Made by a program: the position numbers and the translations under genes. A DNA stretch of 62,957 nucleotides, taken from Paucibacter sp. TC2R-5. Lineage in GTDB: Bacteria > Pseudomonadota > Gammaproteobacteria > Burkholderiales > Burkholderiaceae_C. Under the pieces are notes generated by a model, which had not been told where the DNA came from, made no database searches, and saw nothing but the letters and a program-made list of their open reading frames with translations. The DNA lies in assembly GCF_025717605.1 (NCBI RefSeq), contig NZ_JAJIRQ010000003.1:597963-660919 (forward strand), given 5' to 3'. Positions within the stretch are counted from its first letter, which is position 1. Each line of letters opens with the position of its first letter. Positions 48,030-57,999 of this stretch are shown here, one piece after another.

Positions 48030-48896
48030 ATGAATAGATTCGTGAGCCACTCTCACTCGCCCAGCCCCAAGCGCCTGCCTGCCCGCCTGACCGTTGCGCT
48101 TATCGCGGGTCTTGCCCTGGGGCCGGCCTCGGCGCAGAGCCCCTCGGCCAGCACACCCGAGGGCGCGACGCCCATCGTCAGTGCCACAGTCGCGGCCCCG
48201 CCCTCACCCGAGCCCCTGCAGCGCATCAGCGCCGAGAAGATTGCCGCACCGAACGCGCTGCTACCGGCACCTGGCTGGGCCAAACTGAGCCCCGCGCAAA
48301 AGACTGCGCTCTTGCCTTTGGAGCAGGACTGGGACGCGCTCGACGCGGCGCGCAAAAGTCAATGGCTGGAAGTGGCGACTCGGTTTTCTGCCCTGCCTGC
48401 ACAAGAGCAGGCGCGCCTGCAAGAACGCATGCGCGAATGGGCGCGACTGAGTCCGGCCGAGCGCCAACAAGCAAGAATTGCATTCCAAGGTGCCAAGAAG
48501 ATCAACGCCGATGAACGCCAAGCCAAGTGGGAAGCCTATCAAGCCTTGCCCCCCGAGCAGCGCCAGCAATTGGCCGAGAAAGCGGCTAAAAAGTTGGAGA
48601 CCCAGGCGACCAAGCTGACCAACACTGGCCCCGGCAGCGCCGCTGGTCAAAGCAATGGGGCGCCACAAGCCAAGTCCAATCTGGTACCCCTGGCGACTTC
48701 GAACCAAGCGCCCAAGGCCGTTGCAGCCACCTTGCTGCAAGCCAAACCGGGCGCGACGACAATACTGATGACTCAAGGCAAGCTGGTCCCAGCCCACCAA
48801 TTGGCCGGCAACACCAAAGTTTTGGTCGACCCAAATCTGGTCGACAGCAAGACCTTGCTGCCCAAACGACCACAGCTTGGCGCTTCGGCGCCATGA
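48030..48896 (+). CDS. DUF3106 protein, secreted, repeat-rich
   Basis: 288 residues. A signal peptide (LTVALIAGLALGPASAQ, cleavage near 36) suggests a periplasmic protein. Residues ~80-190 hold about six short repeats of 13-18 residues, each starting like L(S/P)PxxR/Q and rich in Gln/Arg/Trp: LSPAQKTALLPLEQDW, LPAQEQARLQERMREW, LSPAERQQARIAF, LPPEQRQQLAEKA. This resembles stress-sensor repeat helices such as Spy/CpxP-type LTxxQ proteins, but that is only resemblance. The tail is low complexity. It lies nine bases after DUF3619, in the sigma operon, and could act as its periplasmic sensor. Confidence 0.8.
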   Translation: MNRFVSHSHSPSPKRLPARLTVALIAGLALGPASAQSPSASTPEGATPIVSATVAAPPSPEPLQRISAEKIAAPNALLPAPGWAKLSPAQKTALLPLEQDWDALDAARKSQWLEVATRFSALPAQEQARLQERMREWARLSPAERQQARIAFQGAKKINADERQAKWEAYQALPPEQRQQLAEKAAKKLETQATKLTNTGPGSAAGQSNGAPQAKSNLVPLATSNQAPKAVAATLLQAKPGATTILMTQGKLVPAHQLAGNTKVLVDPNLVDSKTLLPKRPQLGASAP

Positions 48897-49396
48897 CGGC
48901 TGAAAGCCAAGAGCGGCCAAGCCTGAAGAGGCGGATGGCTGCCTTTCTGTATGAAGGCGTGGTGCTGTTCGGCGTCGTGTTCGCCACCGCTTTTTTGTTC
49001 GGCACCTTGACGCAGCAACGCCACGCGCTGAAGGGGCAGCATGCTTTGCAAGCTGTGTTGTTCATCGTGCTAGGTGTCTACTTCGCCTGGTTTTGGACCC
49101 GAGGCGGCCAGACCGTGGCGATGAAGGCTTGGCACATACGCCTCGTCGACCTGCAGGGCCAGCCCTTGAGCCGGCTGCGCGCATTGGCGCGTTACTGCCT
49201 GAGCTGGCTGTGGTTTGCACCCGCCTTGCTGAGCGTCTGGCTCATCGGCGTGCGCAGCACGGGTGCCATCTTCAGCGCACTGCTGGCGGGAGTCGCCGCT
49301 TACGCCATGCTAAGTCGACTGCACCCAAGCGGGCAATTCCTGCACGACGTGCTGTGCGGCACACAATTGATCACCCAAAAACCCGTCAAACGATGA
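48893..49396 (+). CDS. RDD family membrane protein
   Basis: 167 residues with the RDD layout: the first helix starts SLKRRMAAFLYEGVVLFGVVFATAF (Arg and Glu in place of the usual R..D). A second segment is LQAVLFIVLGVYFAWFWTRGGQTVAMKAWHIRLVD (the conserved G-QT-GM-W-R pattern), then two more hydrophobic segments. Role unknown; some RDD proteins are cation antiporters. It overlaps the DUF3106 stop by four bases and the dgkA start by four, so all four genes are coupled. Confidence 0.85.
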   Translation: MTAESQERPSLKRRMAAFLYEGVVLFGVVFATAFLFGTLTQQRHALKGQHALQAVLFIVLGVYFAWFWTRGGQTVAMKAWHIRLVDLQGQPLSRLRALARYCLSWLWFAPALLSVWLIGVRSTGAIFSALLAGVAAYAMLSRLHPSGQFLHDVLCGTQLITQKPVKR

Positions 49397-49773
49397 GCAA
49401 CCCCTACAAAGGCAAAACCGGTCTGACCCGCATTCTTCACGCGGCCGGCTACTCCTTGGCCGGTCTACGCGCTGCGTACACCGGCGAGAGCGCCTTTCGC
49501 CAAGAAGTCTGGTTGCTGATCGTAGCGACGCCCTTGGCCTTTTGGCTGGGCCAGGGCTGGGTGCAAACCGCATTATTGCTGGGCTCGCTGATGCTGGTAC
49601 TAATCGTCGAGTTGCTGAATTCAGGCATCGAGGCCGCCATCGACCGTGTCTCGTTTGAGTTGCACGACCTTTCCAAGCGCGCCAAAGACCTGGCCAGCGC
49701 TGCGGTGCTGCTGTCCTTGCTACTGAGCGCAGGAATTTGGGCTGCGGCGCTGTGGCAGCGCTTCGCCGGCTGA
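49393..49773 (+). CDS. dgkA: Diacylglycerol kinase DgkA
   Basis: 126 residues. This small trimeric inner-membrane kinase recycles diacylglycerol to phosphatidate. Three membrane segments and the catalytic motif ELLNSGIEAAIDRVSFELHDLSKRAKDLASAAVLL are present. The start at 49393 overlaps the RDD gene stop (ATGA). Downstream it converges on glnB with nine bases between them. Confidence 0.95.
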   Translation: MSNPYKGKTGLTRILHAAGYSLAGLRAAYTGESAFRQEVWLLIVATPLAFWLGQGWVQTALLLGSLMLVLIVELLNSGIEAAIDRVSFELHDLSKRAKDLASAAVLLSLLLSAGIWAAALWQRFAG

Positions 49774-49782
49774 AGTTTTGAC

Positions 49783-50157
<375 letters not shown>

Positions 50158-51855
50158 TTAAGCACGGAACTTCGATGTAATCGGATAGCGCCAATCGCGG
50201 CCGAAAGCCCGGTGCGTAATGCGGATGCCGATCGGCGCCTGGCGGCGCTTGTATTCATTGATTTTGATCAGCCTTGTGACCCGCTCGACATCGGCCACCG
50301 CAAAGCCGGCCGCAACGATCTCGGCCAGCGACTGATCGTCTTCCATATAGCGGGCCAGGATCGCGTCCAGCACCTCATAGGGCGGCAGGCTGTCCTGGTC
50401 TTTCTGGTCCGGCCGCAATTCGGCCGAAGGCGGGCGCGTGATGATGCGCTCCGGAATGATGGGCGCCGTAGTCAAGACAGTCCCGTCGAGCCGCACTGTC
50501 GGCTGCTCGTTACGCCATTGCGCCAACCGGAACACCAGCGTCTTGGCGACGTCCTTGATCACCGCGAAGCCGCCCGCCATATCGCCATAAAGCGTGCAGT
50601 AGCCTGTCGCCATCTCGCTCTTGTTGCCGGTGGTCAGCACGATGGACCCAAACTTGTTCGACAAGGCCATCAGCAGCGTGCCGCGAATACGGGCCTGGAT
50701 GTTCTCCTCGGTCGCATCCAGGGCCAAGCCCTTGAACTCGTCCGCCAGGCTCGCATTGAACGCATCGAACATCGGCGAGATCGACTTTTCGTCATAGCGC
50801 ACGCCGAGCCGCTCGGCCATATCTCGGGCATCGATCCAGGAAATATCGGCCGTGTAAGGCGAAGGCATCATCACGGTGCGGACCTTGTCGGCGCCCAGCG
50901 CATCGACCGCGATCGCCAGCACCAAGGCCGAGTCGATGCCGCCGGACAGGCCCAGCAACACGCCGGGGAAGCCATTCTTGCCCACATAGTCGCGCACGCC
51001 GGTGACCAAGGCGGACCAGACCTGCGCCTCCAGACTCGGCAAAGGCAAGACCTGACCCTTGACCTCGCCGGCCCCATCGATCTCCAGCAGCGTCAGCGCT
51101 TCCTCAAAGAATGGCGCGCGCGCGGCCAACTCGCCATTCGCATTGAGCGCAAACGAGGCGCCGTCAAACACCACCTCGTCTTGGCCACCGACCAGATGGG
51201 AATACAGCAGCGGCAGACCGACATCACGCGCCCGCTCGGCCATGCGCTGCTCGCGCTCCTCGGCCTTGCCGACGTGGAAAGGCGAGGCGTTCAACACGCA
51301 CAGCACCTGCGCGCCGGCCGCCTTGGCCGCCCGCGCCGGTTCGTCAAACCAGGCGTCTTCGCAGATATTCAACCCAAAGCGCAGGCCGCCAACCTCAAAC
51401 ACCGCCGCAGCTTCACCGGCATCGCGGCCCGAGACAAAGTAGCGCCGCTCATCAAAGACCTGGTAGTTGGGCAACTCGCGCTTGCAGTAGGTGAGCGAGA
51501 CCTGTCCCCCTGCCAAGACCGAGGCCGCATTGAAGCGCGCCGGCACGGACCAGCTCTTGGACCTAAGATCCCCTTGCGCCGCTCGCTGAAAAGGGTGGCC
51601 GACCACCACGTGCAAACCTTCGCAGTCGGCTAGGTCGGTCGCAATGCTTTGCAAGGCGGCGTCACAGGCCGGCATAAAAGCGGGGCGCAAGAGCAGGTCT
51701 TCGGGCGGGTAGCCACACAGGCTCAACTCGGGCGTGATAAGCAGTTTTGCACCGGCGGCATGGGCACGCCGCCCATATTCGACGATCTTTTTGGCATTGC
51801 CTTCAAGATCACCCACGGTGACATTTATTTGCGCGAGCGCGACGATCACAGACAT
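50158..51855 (-). CDS. nadE: Glutamine-dependent NAD+ synthase
   Basis: 565 residues. It amidates nicotinate adenine dinucleotide to NAD+. The N-terminal nitrilase-like glutaminase domain has GLNICEDAWF (catalytic Cys) and the acidic PELSLCGYPPEDLLL. The C-terminal synthetase domain has the PP-loop LGLSGGIDSALVLAIA and the ATP site GNKSEMATGYCTLYGDMAGGFAVIKD. The ATG at 51855 gives the expected MSVIVALAQINVTVGDLEGN; a GTG lies three codons upstream. Its start codon overlaps that of the divergent GNAT gene. glnB lies downstream on the same strand. Confidence 0.96.
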   Translation of the reverse strand: MSVIVALAQINVTVGDLEGNAKKIVEYGRRAHAAGAKLLITPELSLCGYPPEDLLLRPAFMPACDAALQSIATDLADCEGLHVVVGHPFQRAAQGDLRSKSWSVPARFNAASVLAGGQVSLTYCKRELPNYQVFDERRYFVSGRDAGEAAAVFEVGGLRFGLNICEDAWFDEPARAAKAAGAQVLCVLNASPFHVGKAEEREQRMAERARDVGLPLLYSHLVGGQDEVVFDGASFALNANGELAARAPFFEEALTLLEIDGAGEVKGQVLPLPSLEAQVWSALVTGVRDYVGKNGFPGVLLGLSGGIDSALVLAIAVDALGADKVRTVMMPSPYTADISWIDARDMAERLGVRYDEKSISPMFDAFNASLADEFKGLALDATEENIQARIRGTLLMALSNKFGSIVLTTGNKSEMATGYCTLYGDMAGGFAVIKDVAKTLVFRLAQWRNEQPTVRLDGTVLTTAPIIPERIITRPPSAELRPDQKDQDSLPPYEVLDAILARYMEDDQSLAEIVAAGFAVADVERVTRLIKINEYKRRQAPIGIRITHRAFGRDWRYPITSKFRA

Positions 51856-53056
51856 GGATTTCACCGATGAAATGCAGATGGAAATAGGGTCAATAGCCGG
51901 AGGCGATTATGTCATCCGGGTGTTCGACAACCCGCGTCAACTCCCGATGGCCGACTGGAACGCGCTCTTGGCCACGCAGGCACAGCCGACGCCCTTTATG
52001 CGGCTCGAGTACCTGAGCGCTCTGCATGAGTCCGGTAGCGCCGTCGCCGCCACCGGCTGGCGCCCCCAGTTCATCAGCCTGTGGCGACAAGAGCAGTTGC
52101 TCGCTTGCTGCCCGGCCTACTTGAAAAGCCATTCCTACGGCGAGTACGTGTTCGACTGGGCCTGGGCCGATGCCTATCAAAGGCATGGCCTCAACTATTA
52201 CCCCAAGCTGCTGGTGGCGGTTCCTTTCACGCCGGTGCCGGGCAGCCGCTTGCTGGCCGTCGATGCCGAAGCCAGAACGCTGCTGATGCACGGACTGCAA
52301 GCCTTGGCGAGCCGGCAAGGCTTGAGCTCGGCCCACCTCTTGTTCGGCGACTCGGCAGACTTGCGTGCGGCCCAGGAACAGCGCTGGATGCAGCGCCAAG
52401 GCGTGCAGTTTCACTGGCAAAACCGATCACCTCTGCCCTATGCGTCCTTCGAGGATTTCCTCGCTTCGATGCAGCGCGAAAAGCGCAAGAAGATTCAACA
52501 AGAGCAGCGCAAGGTGCGGGAAGCGGACGTCTGCTTCGAAGTCCGTCAAGGCGCGCAGATCGGCCCGGCCGAATGGGACTTTTTCTATCACTGCTACCAA
52601 CTGACCTACCGGGCTCACCGCAGCACGCCCTATCTGACGCGCGAGTTCTTCCGTTTGATGAGCCGTGATATGGCGGAGAACTGGCTGCTCTTCACCGCCA
52701 AGCGCGGGACGGAGGCGATCGCCACGTCCTTGGTCGCATTGGACCCCGAGCAGGGTCACGCCTATGGCCGTTACTGGGGCGCGGTCGAGAGCGTGTCATG
52801 CCTGCATTTCGATGCCTGCTACTACCAGCCACTGGCCTGGTGCATCGCCAATGGCTACCGGCGCTTCGAAGGTGGCGCGCAGGGCGAGCACAAGATGGCG
52901 CGTGGCCTGCTGCCCGTGGCCACCCATTCCAGCCATTGGCTGGCCCATCCCGACTTCAGCCAGGCGGTGGCAGACTTTCTGGCCCAGGAGGGTCAGGCGA
53001 TGCGCGGCTATGTCAATGAGCTGGAAGAGCACCAACCGTTCAAACCCTCAAGCTAA
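51854..53056 (+). CDS. GNAT family (DUF482) acetyltransferase-like protein
   Basis: 400 residues from the ATG at 51854; ATGs at 51872 and 51878 are alternatives and would clear the nadE start. The pattern is that of the DUF482/'peptidogalycan biosynthesis' group in the GNAT superfamily: VFDWAWADAYQRHGLNYYPKLLVAVPFTPVPGSRLL, QREKRKKIQQEQRKV, GRYWGAVESVSCLHFDACYYQPLAWCIANG and FEGGAQGEHKMARGLLP. Substrate unknown. It converges on the chemoreceptor gene with 28 bases between them. Confidence 0.88.
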   Translation: MDFTDEMQMEIGSIAGGDYVIRVFDNPRQLPMADWNALLATQAQPTPFMRLEYLSALHESGSAVAATGWRPQFISLWRQEQLLACCPAYLKSHSYGEYVFDWAWADAYQRHGLNYYPKLLVAVPFTPVPGSRLLAVDAEARTLLMHGLQALASRQGLSSAHLLFGDSADLRAAQEQRWMQRQGVQFHWQNRSPLPYASFEDFLASMQREKRKKIQQEQRKVREADVCFEVRQGAQIGPAEWDFFYHCYQLTYRAHRSTPYLTREFFRLMSRDMAENWLLFTAKRGTEAIATSLVALDPEQGHAYGRYWGAVESVSCLHFDACYYQPLAWCIANGYRRFEGGAQGEHKMARGLLPVATHSSHWLAHPDFSQAVADFLAQEGQAMRGYVNELEEHQPFKPSS

Positions 53057-53084
53057 ACCATGTTGAGGGCAAGAGCGCGCTCAA

Positions 53085-54629
53085 TCAGCGCAGTTTGAAC
53101 TGGGCTACCAGGCCCGAGAGCTTGCCCGCTTGTTCGGCAAGTTGGCCGGCCTCTGTGGAGGCTTCTTGCACCAGTCCGGCATTTTGCTGTGTCATCTGAT
53201 TGAGCTGACCCAAGGATGAGCCCAACTGACCGACATCCTTGGTCTGCTCACTATTGGCGGCGCTAATTTCATTGATCAGCTGACTGACCTGCAGAACCTC
53301 GCCGACCAGATGGTCCATCGACTTGCCCGCGTTGCCGACCAAGCTGCTGCCGGCCTCCACCTTGGCCACGCTGCCGCCGATCAGGGTCTTGATTTCCTTG
53401 GCCGCCTCGGCGCTGCGCTTGGCCAGGCTGCGCACCTCACTGGCGACCACCGCAAAGCCGCGGCCCTGCTCGCCGGCCCTTGCCGCCTCCACGGCCGCGT
53501 TCAAAGCCAGAATATTGGTCTGGAAGGCAATGCCGTCGATCACGCCGATGATGTCAACGATCTGGTGCGAGCTGACCGAGATCTCGGCCATCGTCCTCAC
53601 GATCTGGCCGAAAACCTCGCCACTTTGCGTCGCCACACCGGCGGCGCTGGTGGCCAAGAGCGCGGCGCGCCGCGCCGTCTCGGCGTTGGTCCTGATGGTC
53701 TCGCTCAGGTGTTCCATCGAGGCCGCGTTCTGCTGCAAGCTGCTCGCCTGCTCGTCGGTGCGCCGACTCAAATTGACATTGCCCTCGGCGATCTCGTGCG
53801 AGACCGCCGCGATGGCCTCGGCGCTGTTCCGCACTTCGCCAACGATGTCGGCCAGCACATCATTCATATGCTGCAAGGCCGTCATCAAGCGGCCACTTTC
53901 GTCGTCTACCCCGACCTCGACCTGTGTGCGCAGATCGCCGCCGGCCACCTGCTGGGTGAGCTGAACGGCTTGGGCCAGCGCGCGGATGATGCCGCGCCCG
54001 ACCACGCTGTTGACCAAGAGCAAAATCACCGCCGCCAAGGCCGCACTCACGAGCATGGCCAAGCGGGCCTGCTCGGCGCCGGCCTTGCTGGCCTCCTGGA
54101 CCCGCAGGGACTCGCGCTCGATCTCATCACTCAAGGCACTCATCTGCTCCTCGAGCGCCTTGAAGCTGTCGGTAAAGCTGGGCAGTTTGGCGTCCGCCGC
54201 AGCCGCGTCGGCAAAGGCCAGATCCACCATGGCAGCGGCGCTGTCGATATAGGCGTTCAAGGGGCCCTGCGTCTTGGCCACCGATGCGTCCACCTGTGCA
54301 TTCAGCGAGCTTGCCTTCAGCTCCGCCATGGCCTCGCGGAATTGTTTGACATGGGCGTCCAGGTCGGTCTTGGCGGGCCCCTTGTCGGCGACATTGCCCT
54401 TGGCACTGGACAACATTGCACGCAGCACGTCGCCGCGCAAGGCGTCATGCATCATGTCCGCCTCGAGTTGCGAGCGCAGCGCGGAGGCACTGCGTGTCAA
54501 GGCCTGATGGTCCTCGCTCAAACTCGCCACGGCGAAGAAGCCAACCCCGCCTACGATCAACACAAAGGCCAGGCCGATCAGGCTAAGACCCAGCATTTTT
54601 TGCCGGATCGTCAGTGCAAATTTCGCCAT
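53085..54629 (-). CDS. Methyl-accepting chemotaxis protein
   Basis: 514 residues, the layout of a class 36H-like receptor: first membrane segment at ~11-33, a helical-bundle periplasmic domain (~34-190), second membrane segment at ~190-210, a HAMP domain ([48 protein letters not shown]), then the signalling hairpin with the tip [54 protein letters not shown]. No C-terminal CheR-binding pentapeptide is present. Ligand unknown. A sigma-28-like promoter precedes it, matching regulation with the flagellar genes. Confidence 0.96.
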   Translation of the reverse strand: MAKFALTIRQKMLGLSLIGLAFVLIVGGVGFFAVASLSEDHQALTRSASALRSQLEADMMHDALRGDVLRAMLSSAKGNVADKGPAKTDLDAHVKQFREAMAELKASSLNAQVDASVAKTQGPLNAYIDSAAAMVDLAFADAAAADAKLPSFTDSFKALEEQMSALSDEIERESLRVQEASKAGAEQARLAMLVSAALAAVILLLVNSVVGRGIIRALAQAVQLTQQVAGGDLRTQVEVGVDDESGRLMTALQHMNDVLADIVGEVRNSAEAIAAVSHEIAEGNVNLSRRTDEQASSLQQNAASMEHLSETIRTNAETARRAALLATSAAGVATQSGEVFGQIVRTMAEISVSSHQIVDIIGVIDGIAFQTNILALNAAVEAARAGEQGRGFAVVASEVRSLAKRSAEAAKEIKTLIGGSVAKVEAGSSLVGNAGKSMDHLVGEVLQVSQLINEISAANSEQTKDVGQLGSSLGQLNQMTQQNAGLVQEASTEAGQLAEQAGKLSGLVAQFKLR

Positions 54630-54704
54630 TGACTCACTCCTGAGCTGACAGGAAATGTGGATTCTTACGCCGGCACAGAGCTTGGCCGCGAGCCATCCTA
54701 TCCA

Positions 54705-54731
54705 CTATCGGAGGCCAGCAACAGCAATTGA
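54705..54731 (-). promoter_or_regulatory. Sigma-28-like promoter of the chemoreceptor
   Basis: Minus strand TCAATTGC, 11 bases, then TCCGATAG. The -10 matches six of eight FliA positions and the -35 is weaker. The leader is about 65 bases. Compare the flagellin promoters in this window. Confidence 0.5.
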
Positions 54732-54763
54732 GTGAAATCGGCGGCGTCTCGACATCAGGCGAT

Positions 54764-54796
54764 AAAAAAGCGCCCGGCTTTCGCGGGGCGCTTTTT
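54764..54796. terminator. Terminator after ppa
   Basis: AAAAAAGCGCCC...GGGGCGCTTTTT: a stem flanked by A and T runs. It lies downstream of ppa (minus strand) and could act in both directions. Confidence 0.8.
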
Positions 54797-54816
54797 AAAC
54801 AGACCGCAGCGGCCTA

Positions 54817-55356
54817 TCAGCCTTGCTTGGCCTTGTTATAAGCCTCAATGCCGGAGACGATTTCGGCCTTGGCGGCTTCCGGGCCTTCCCAGCCTTGCAC
54901 CTTGACCCACTTGTTTGGTTCCAGATCCTTGTAATGTTCAAAGAAATGCTGGATCGCGTTGAGGCGCATCTTGTTGACGTCCTCGGGCTTTTGCCAATGC
55001 TGATACATGGGCAAAATTTTGTCGATGGGCACAGCCAACAGCTTGGCGTCGCCGCCCGCTTCGTCTTCCATCTTCAGGACGCCGACCGCGCGGCAAGTCA
55101 CCACCACGCCGGGTGTCAGTGGGAAAGGCGTTACGACCAGCACATCAACCGGGTCACCGTCGTCCGACAGGGTTTGCGGGATGTAGCCGTAGTTGCAGGG
55201 ATAGTGCATCGCGGTCGTCATGAAACGGTCGACAAACATCGCGCCGGTTTCCTTGTCAACCTCGTACTTGATCGGATCCGCATTCATCGGGATTTCGATG
55301 ATGACATTGAACTGTTCGGGCGCTTTGGCGCCGGGGGTGACGTTGTGCAGGCTCAT
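54817..55356 (-). CDS. ppa: Soluble inorganic pyrophosphatase
   Basis: 179 residues, family I. It hydrolyses pyrophosphate in the cytoplasm. The metal-binding signature [10 protein letters not shown] is present, as are the NYGYIPQTL and [18 protein letters not shown] stretches. The ATG at 55356 ([18 protein letters not shown]) was chosen over a frame to 55485 that crosses the intergenic inverted repeats. Divergent from the membrane pyrophosphatase gene, 246 bases away. Confidence 0.97.
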   Translation of the reverse strand: MSLHNVTPGAKAPEQFNVIIEIPMNADPIKYEVDKETGAMFVDRFMTTAMHYPCNYGYIPQTLSDDGDPVDVLVVTPFPLTPGVVVTCRAVGVLKMEDEAGGDAKLLAVPIDKILPMYQHWQKPEDVNKMRLNAIQHFFEHYKDLEPNKWVKVQGWEGPEAAKAEIVSGIEAYNKAKQG

Positions 55357-55445
55357 GATTATCCGTAAGACGACAAGGGGAAACCCGCATTCTAAGGGCA
55401 GGCCTTGCCGCCAGCTGACAAGGCTTGCCCGAACTGACTCCCATC

Positions 55446-55483
55446 GTTTACCCGCAAACCTTGGGTAAACACCCAAGGTTTGC
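55446..55483. promoter_or_regulatory. Two overlapping, mutually exclusive hairpins, ppa-hppA gap
   Basis: GCAAACCTTGGGT-aaac-ACCCAAGGTTTGC (55454-55483) is a perfect 13-bp inverted repeat. Overlapping it, GTTTACCC (55446-55453) pairs with GGGTAAAC (55463-55470), an alternative 8-bp stem that uses the middle of the larger one. Only one of the two can form. No T-run follows on either strand. It lies 90-127 bases upstream of ppa and 120-157 upstream of hppA. It could be an operator for a dimeric regulator or an RNA switch. Confidence 0.5.
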
Positions 55484-55602
55484 ACCCTCTGCTTCTCGTA
55501 GCATCAATTCGGGCGACCTGACCCTCATGTCCCACTCACGTTCAGAGGTGCCGGGCCTAAGTCTTTCCTCCAACTGCAGATAGAACGATAGGAGACATCT
55601 AC

Positions 55603-57777
55603 ATGTCGACGAGTTTGGCGCTGTATTTCGCTTTGGCCTGTGGCCTAGCGGCTGTGTTGTACGGCTTCATACAAAGAAGCTGGATCTTGAGTCAAGACGC
55701 GGGCAATGCCCGCATGCAGGAGATTGCCTCCGCTATTCAACAAGGAGCTGCCGCTTATTTGGCCCGTCAGTACAAGACGATCGCGGCCGTCGGACTGGTG
55801 CTGGCGATTCTGATCGCCGTCTTTCTGGACAGCATGTCGGCGGTGGGCTTCGTGCTCGGTGCGGTGCTTTCGGGTGCTTGCGGATTCATCGGCATGAATG
55901 TGTCGGTGCGCGCCAATGTGCGCACCGCGCAGGCTGCCACCAAGGGCATTGGCCCGGCGCTGGACGTTGCCTTCAAGGGCGGCGCCATCACCGGCATGCT
56001 GGTGGTGGGCTTGGGACTTTTGGGTGTCAGCCTGTTCTTCTGGTTCTTGAGTGGCGGAGAAAAAATTGACGCCCTCACGCTCAAGCCGCTGCTCGGCTTT
56101 GCGTTCGGCTCGTCGCTGATCTCGATCTTCGCCCGCTTGGGCGGTGGCATCTTCACCAAAGGCGCCGACGTCGGCGCCGACCTGGTCGGCAAGGTGGAAG
56201 CCGGCATCCCTGAGGATGACCCGCGCAACCCGGCAGTTATCGCTGACAACGTCGGTGACAACGTCGGCGACTGCGCCGGCATGGCCGCCGACCTGTTCGA
56301 GACCTATGCGGTGACGCTGATCGCCACCATGGCGCTGGGCGCGCTGGTGGTGACGGCCGCCCCGATGGCCGCCATCCTCTACCCGCTGATGCTGGGCGGC
56401 GTGTCCATCATCGCCTCCATCATCGGCTGCTACTTTGTCAAGGCCTCGCCGGGCATGAAGAACGTGATGCCGGCGCTCTACAAGGGCTTGGCCGTGGCCG
56501 GCGTCCTGTCGTTGATCGCCTTCTACTTCGTCACCAATGCGGTGATGCCAGACGACGCGCTCGGCGCAGGCACGCGCATGCGCTTGTTCGGCGCCTGTGC
56601 CGTCGGTCTGGTCTTGACCGCCGCGCTGGTCTGGGTGACAGAGTTCTACACCGGCACCCAGTACTCGCCGGTCAAACATATTGCGCAGGCCTCGACCACC
56701 GGCCATGGCACCAACATCATTGCCGGCCTGGGCGTGTCCATGCGCTCAACCGCCTGGCCCGTGCTGTTTGTCTGCCTGGCGATCTTGGCGTCCTACCAAC
56801 TCGGCGGCCTCTACGGCATCGCCACGGCTGCCACCTCGATGCTGAGCATGGCCGGCATCGTGGTGGCCCTGGACGCCTACGGCCCGATCACCGACAACGC
56901 CGGCGGCATTGCCGAAATGGCCGAATTGCCCGCCAGCGTGCGGGACGTGACCGATCCGCTGGACGCCGTCGGCAACACCACCAAGGCCGTCACCAAGGGC
57001 TATGCGATTGGTTCGGCCGGTCTGGCCGCGTTGGTTTTGTTCGCCGACTACACCCATTCGCTCGAAGCGCGCGGCATGCATGTGTCGTTTGATCTGAGCG
57101 ACCCCAAGGTGATCGTCGGCCTCTTCATCGGCGGCCTGATCCCCTATCTGTTTGGTGCGATGGCGATGGAAGCCGTGGGCCGCGCAGCCGGCTCCGTGGT
57201 GGTGGAAGTGCGCCGCCAGTTCGCCGACGGCCTGATCATGTCCGGCAAGCGCAAGCCCGACTACAGCGCCGCCGTCGACATGCTGACCAGCGCTGCGATC
57301 AAAGAAATGATCGTCCCTTCGCTGCTGCCGGTGATCGTGCCTGTGCTGGTGGGCCTCTTGCTCGGCCCCGCAGCTTTGGGGGGCTTGCTTATGGGCACCA
57401 TCGTCACCGGCCTGTTCGTGGCGATCTCGATGTGTACCGGCGGCGGCGCATGGGATAACGCCAAAAAGTACATTGAAGACGGCCATCATGGCGGCAAGGG
57501 CTCTGAAGCCCACAAAGCTGCCGTCACCGGCGATACGGTGGGCGACCCCTACAAGGACACCGCCGGCCCGGCCGTCAACCCGCTGATCAAGATCATCAAT
57601 ATCGTCGCGCTCTTGATCGTGCCCTTGCTGCCAATGCAGCTGACATCGGCCACGGCGTCTGCAACGCAGCACGCGGCGGAACCAGTGCCGGTGGTGTCGA
57701 CCCTAGCCACGCCAGGAACACCTGACCTTGGCAGCATGGCAGCGTCTGAGCCGATGAAGGCGGCCTCGCAGCCCTGA
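55603..57777 (+). CDS. hppA: Membrane-bound proton-pumping pyrophosphatase HppA
   Basis: 724 residues, about 16 membrane segments. It couples pyrophosphate hydrolysis to proton export. The substrate site is intact: [45 protein letters not shown] and [17 protein letters not shown]. The stretch [15 protein letters not shown] has Lys after GNTT, the known mark of K+-independent enzymes (K+-dependent ones have Ala). About 45 extra Ala/Pro/Thr-rich residues form the C-terminal tail. Start behind ATAGGAG. A terminator follows. Confidence 0.97.
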   Translation: MSTSLALYFALACGLAAVLYGFIQRSWILSQDAGNARMQEIASAIQQGAAAYLARQYKTIAAVGLVLAILIAVFLDSMSAVGFVLGAVLSGACGFIGMNVSVRANVRTAQAATKGIGPALDVAFKGGAITGMLVVGLGLLGVSLFFWFLSGGEKIDALTLKPLLGFAFGSSLISIFARLGGGIFTKGADVGADLVGKVEAGIPEDDPRNPAVIADNVGDNVGDCAGMAADLFETYAVTLIATMALGALVVTAAPMAAILYPLMLGGVSIIASIIGCYFVKASPGMKNVMPALYKGLAVAGVLSLIAFYFVTNAVMPDDALGAGTRMRLFGACAVGLVLTAALVWVTEFYTGTQYSPVKHIAQASTTGHGTNIIAGLGVSMRSTAWPVLFVCLAILASYQLGGLYGIATAATSMLSMAGIVVALDAYGPITDNAGGIAEMAELPASVRDVTDPLDAVGNTTKAVTKGYAIGSAGLAALVLFADYTHSLEARGMHVSFDLSDPKVIVGLFIGGLIPYLFGAMAMEAVGRAAGSVVVEVRRQFADGLIMSGKRKPDYSAAVDMLTSAAIKEMIVPSLLPVIVPVLVGLLLGPAALGGLLMGTIVTGLFVAISMCTGGGAWDNAKKYIEDGHHGGKGSEAHKAAVTGDTVGDPYKDTAGPAVNPLIKIINIVALLIVPLLPMQLTSATASATQHAAEPVPVVSTLATPGTPDLGSMAASEPMKAASQP

Positions 57778-57822
57778 TCACCAAGATCACCCATGGGCCG
57801 ATTGCGGCCCAGCATCACAACA

Positions 57823-57859
57823 GCCCGACCGACGTTGCAACAGTCGCGGGCTTTTTTTT
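57823..57859 (+). terminator. Terminator of hppA
   Basis: GCCCGAC...GTCGCGGGC with one bulge, then eight T residues. Confidence 0.7.
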
Positions 57860-57999
57860 GCCGGCGTTCCACGAAGTAGCGCGGGTATTCCCCAGCGGCA
57901 GCAGGCGGGGCAATTCGGCATGATTCAGATGCACCCAAACGGGGCGTTATGTCGAGGAGCCCTGACCGGCGCCCCGCAGGCAAATAAAGGGGAGATGTC

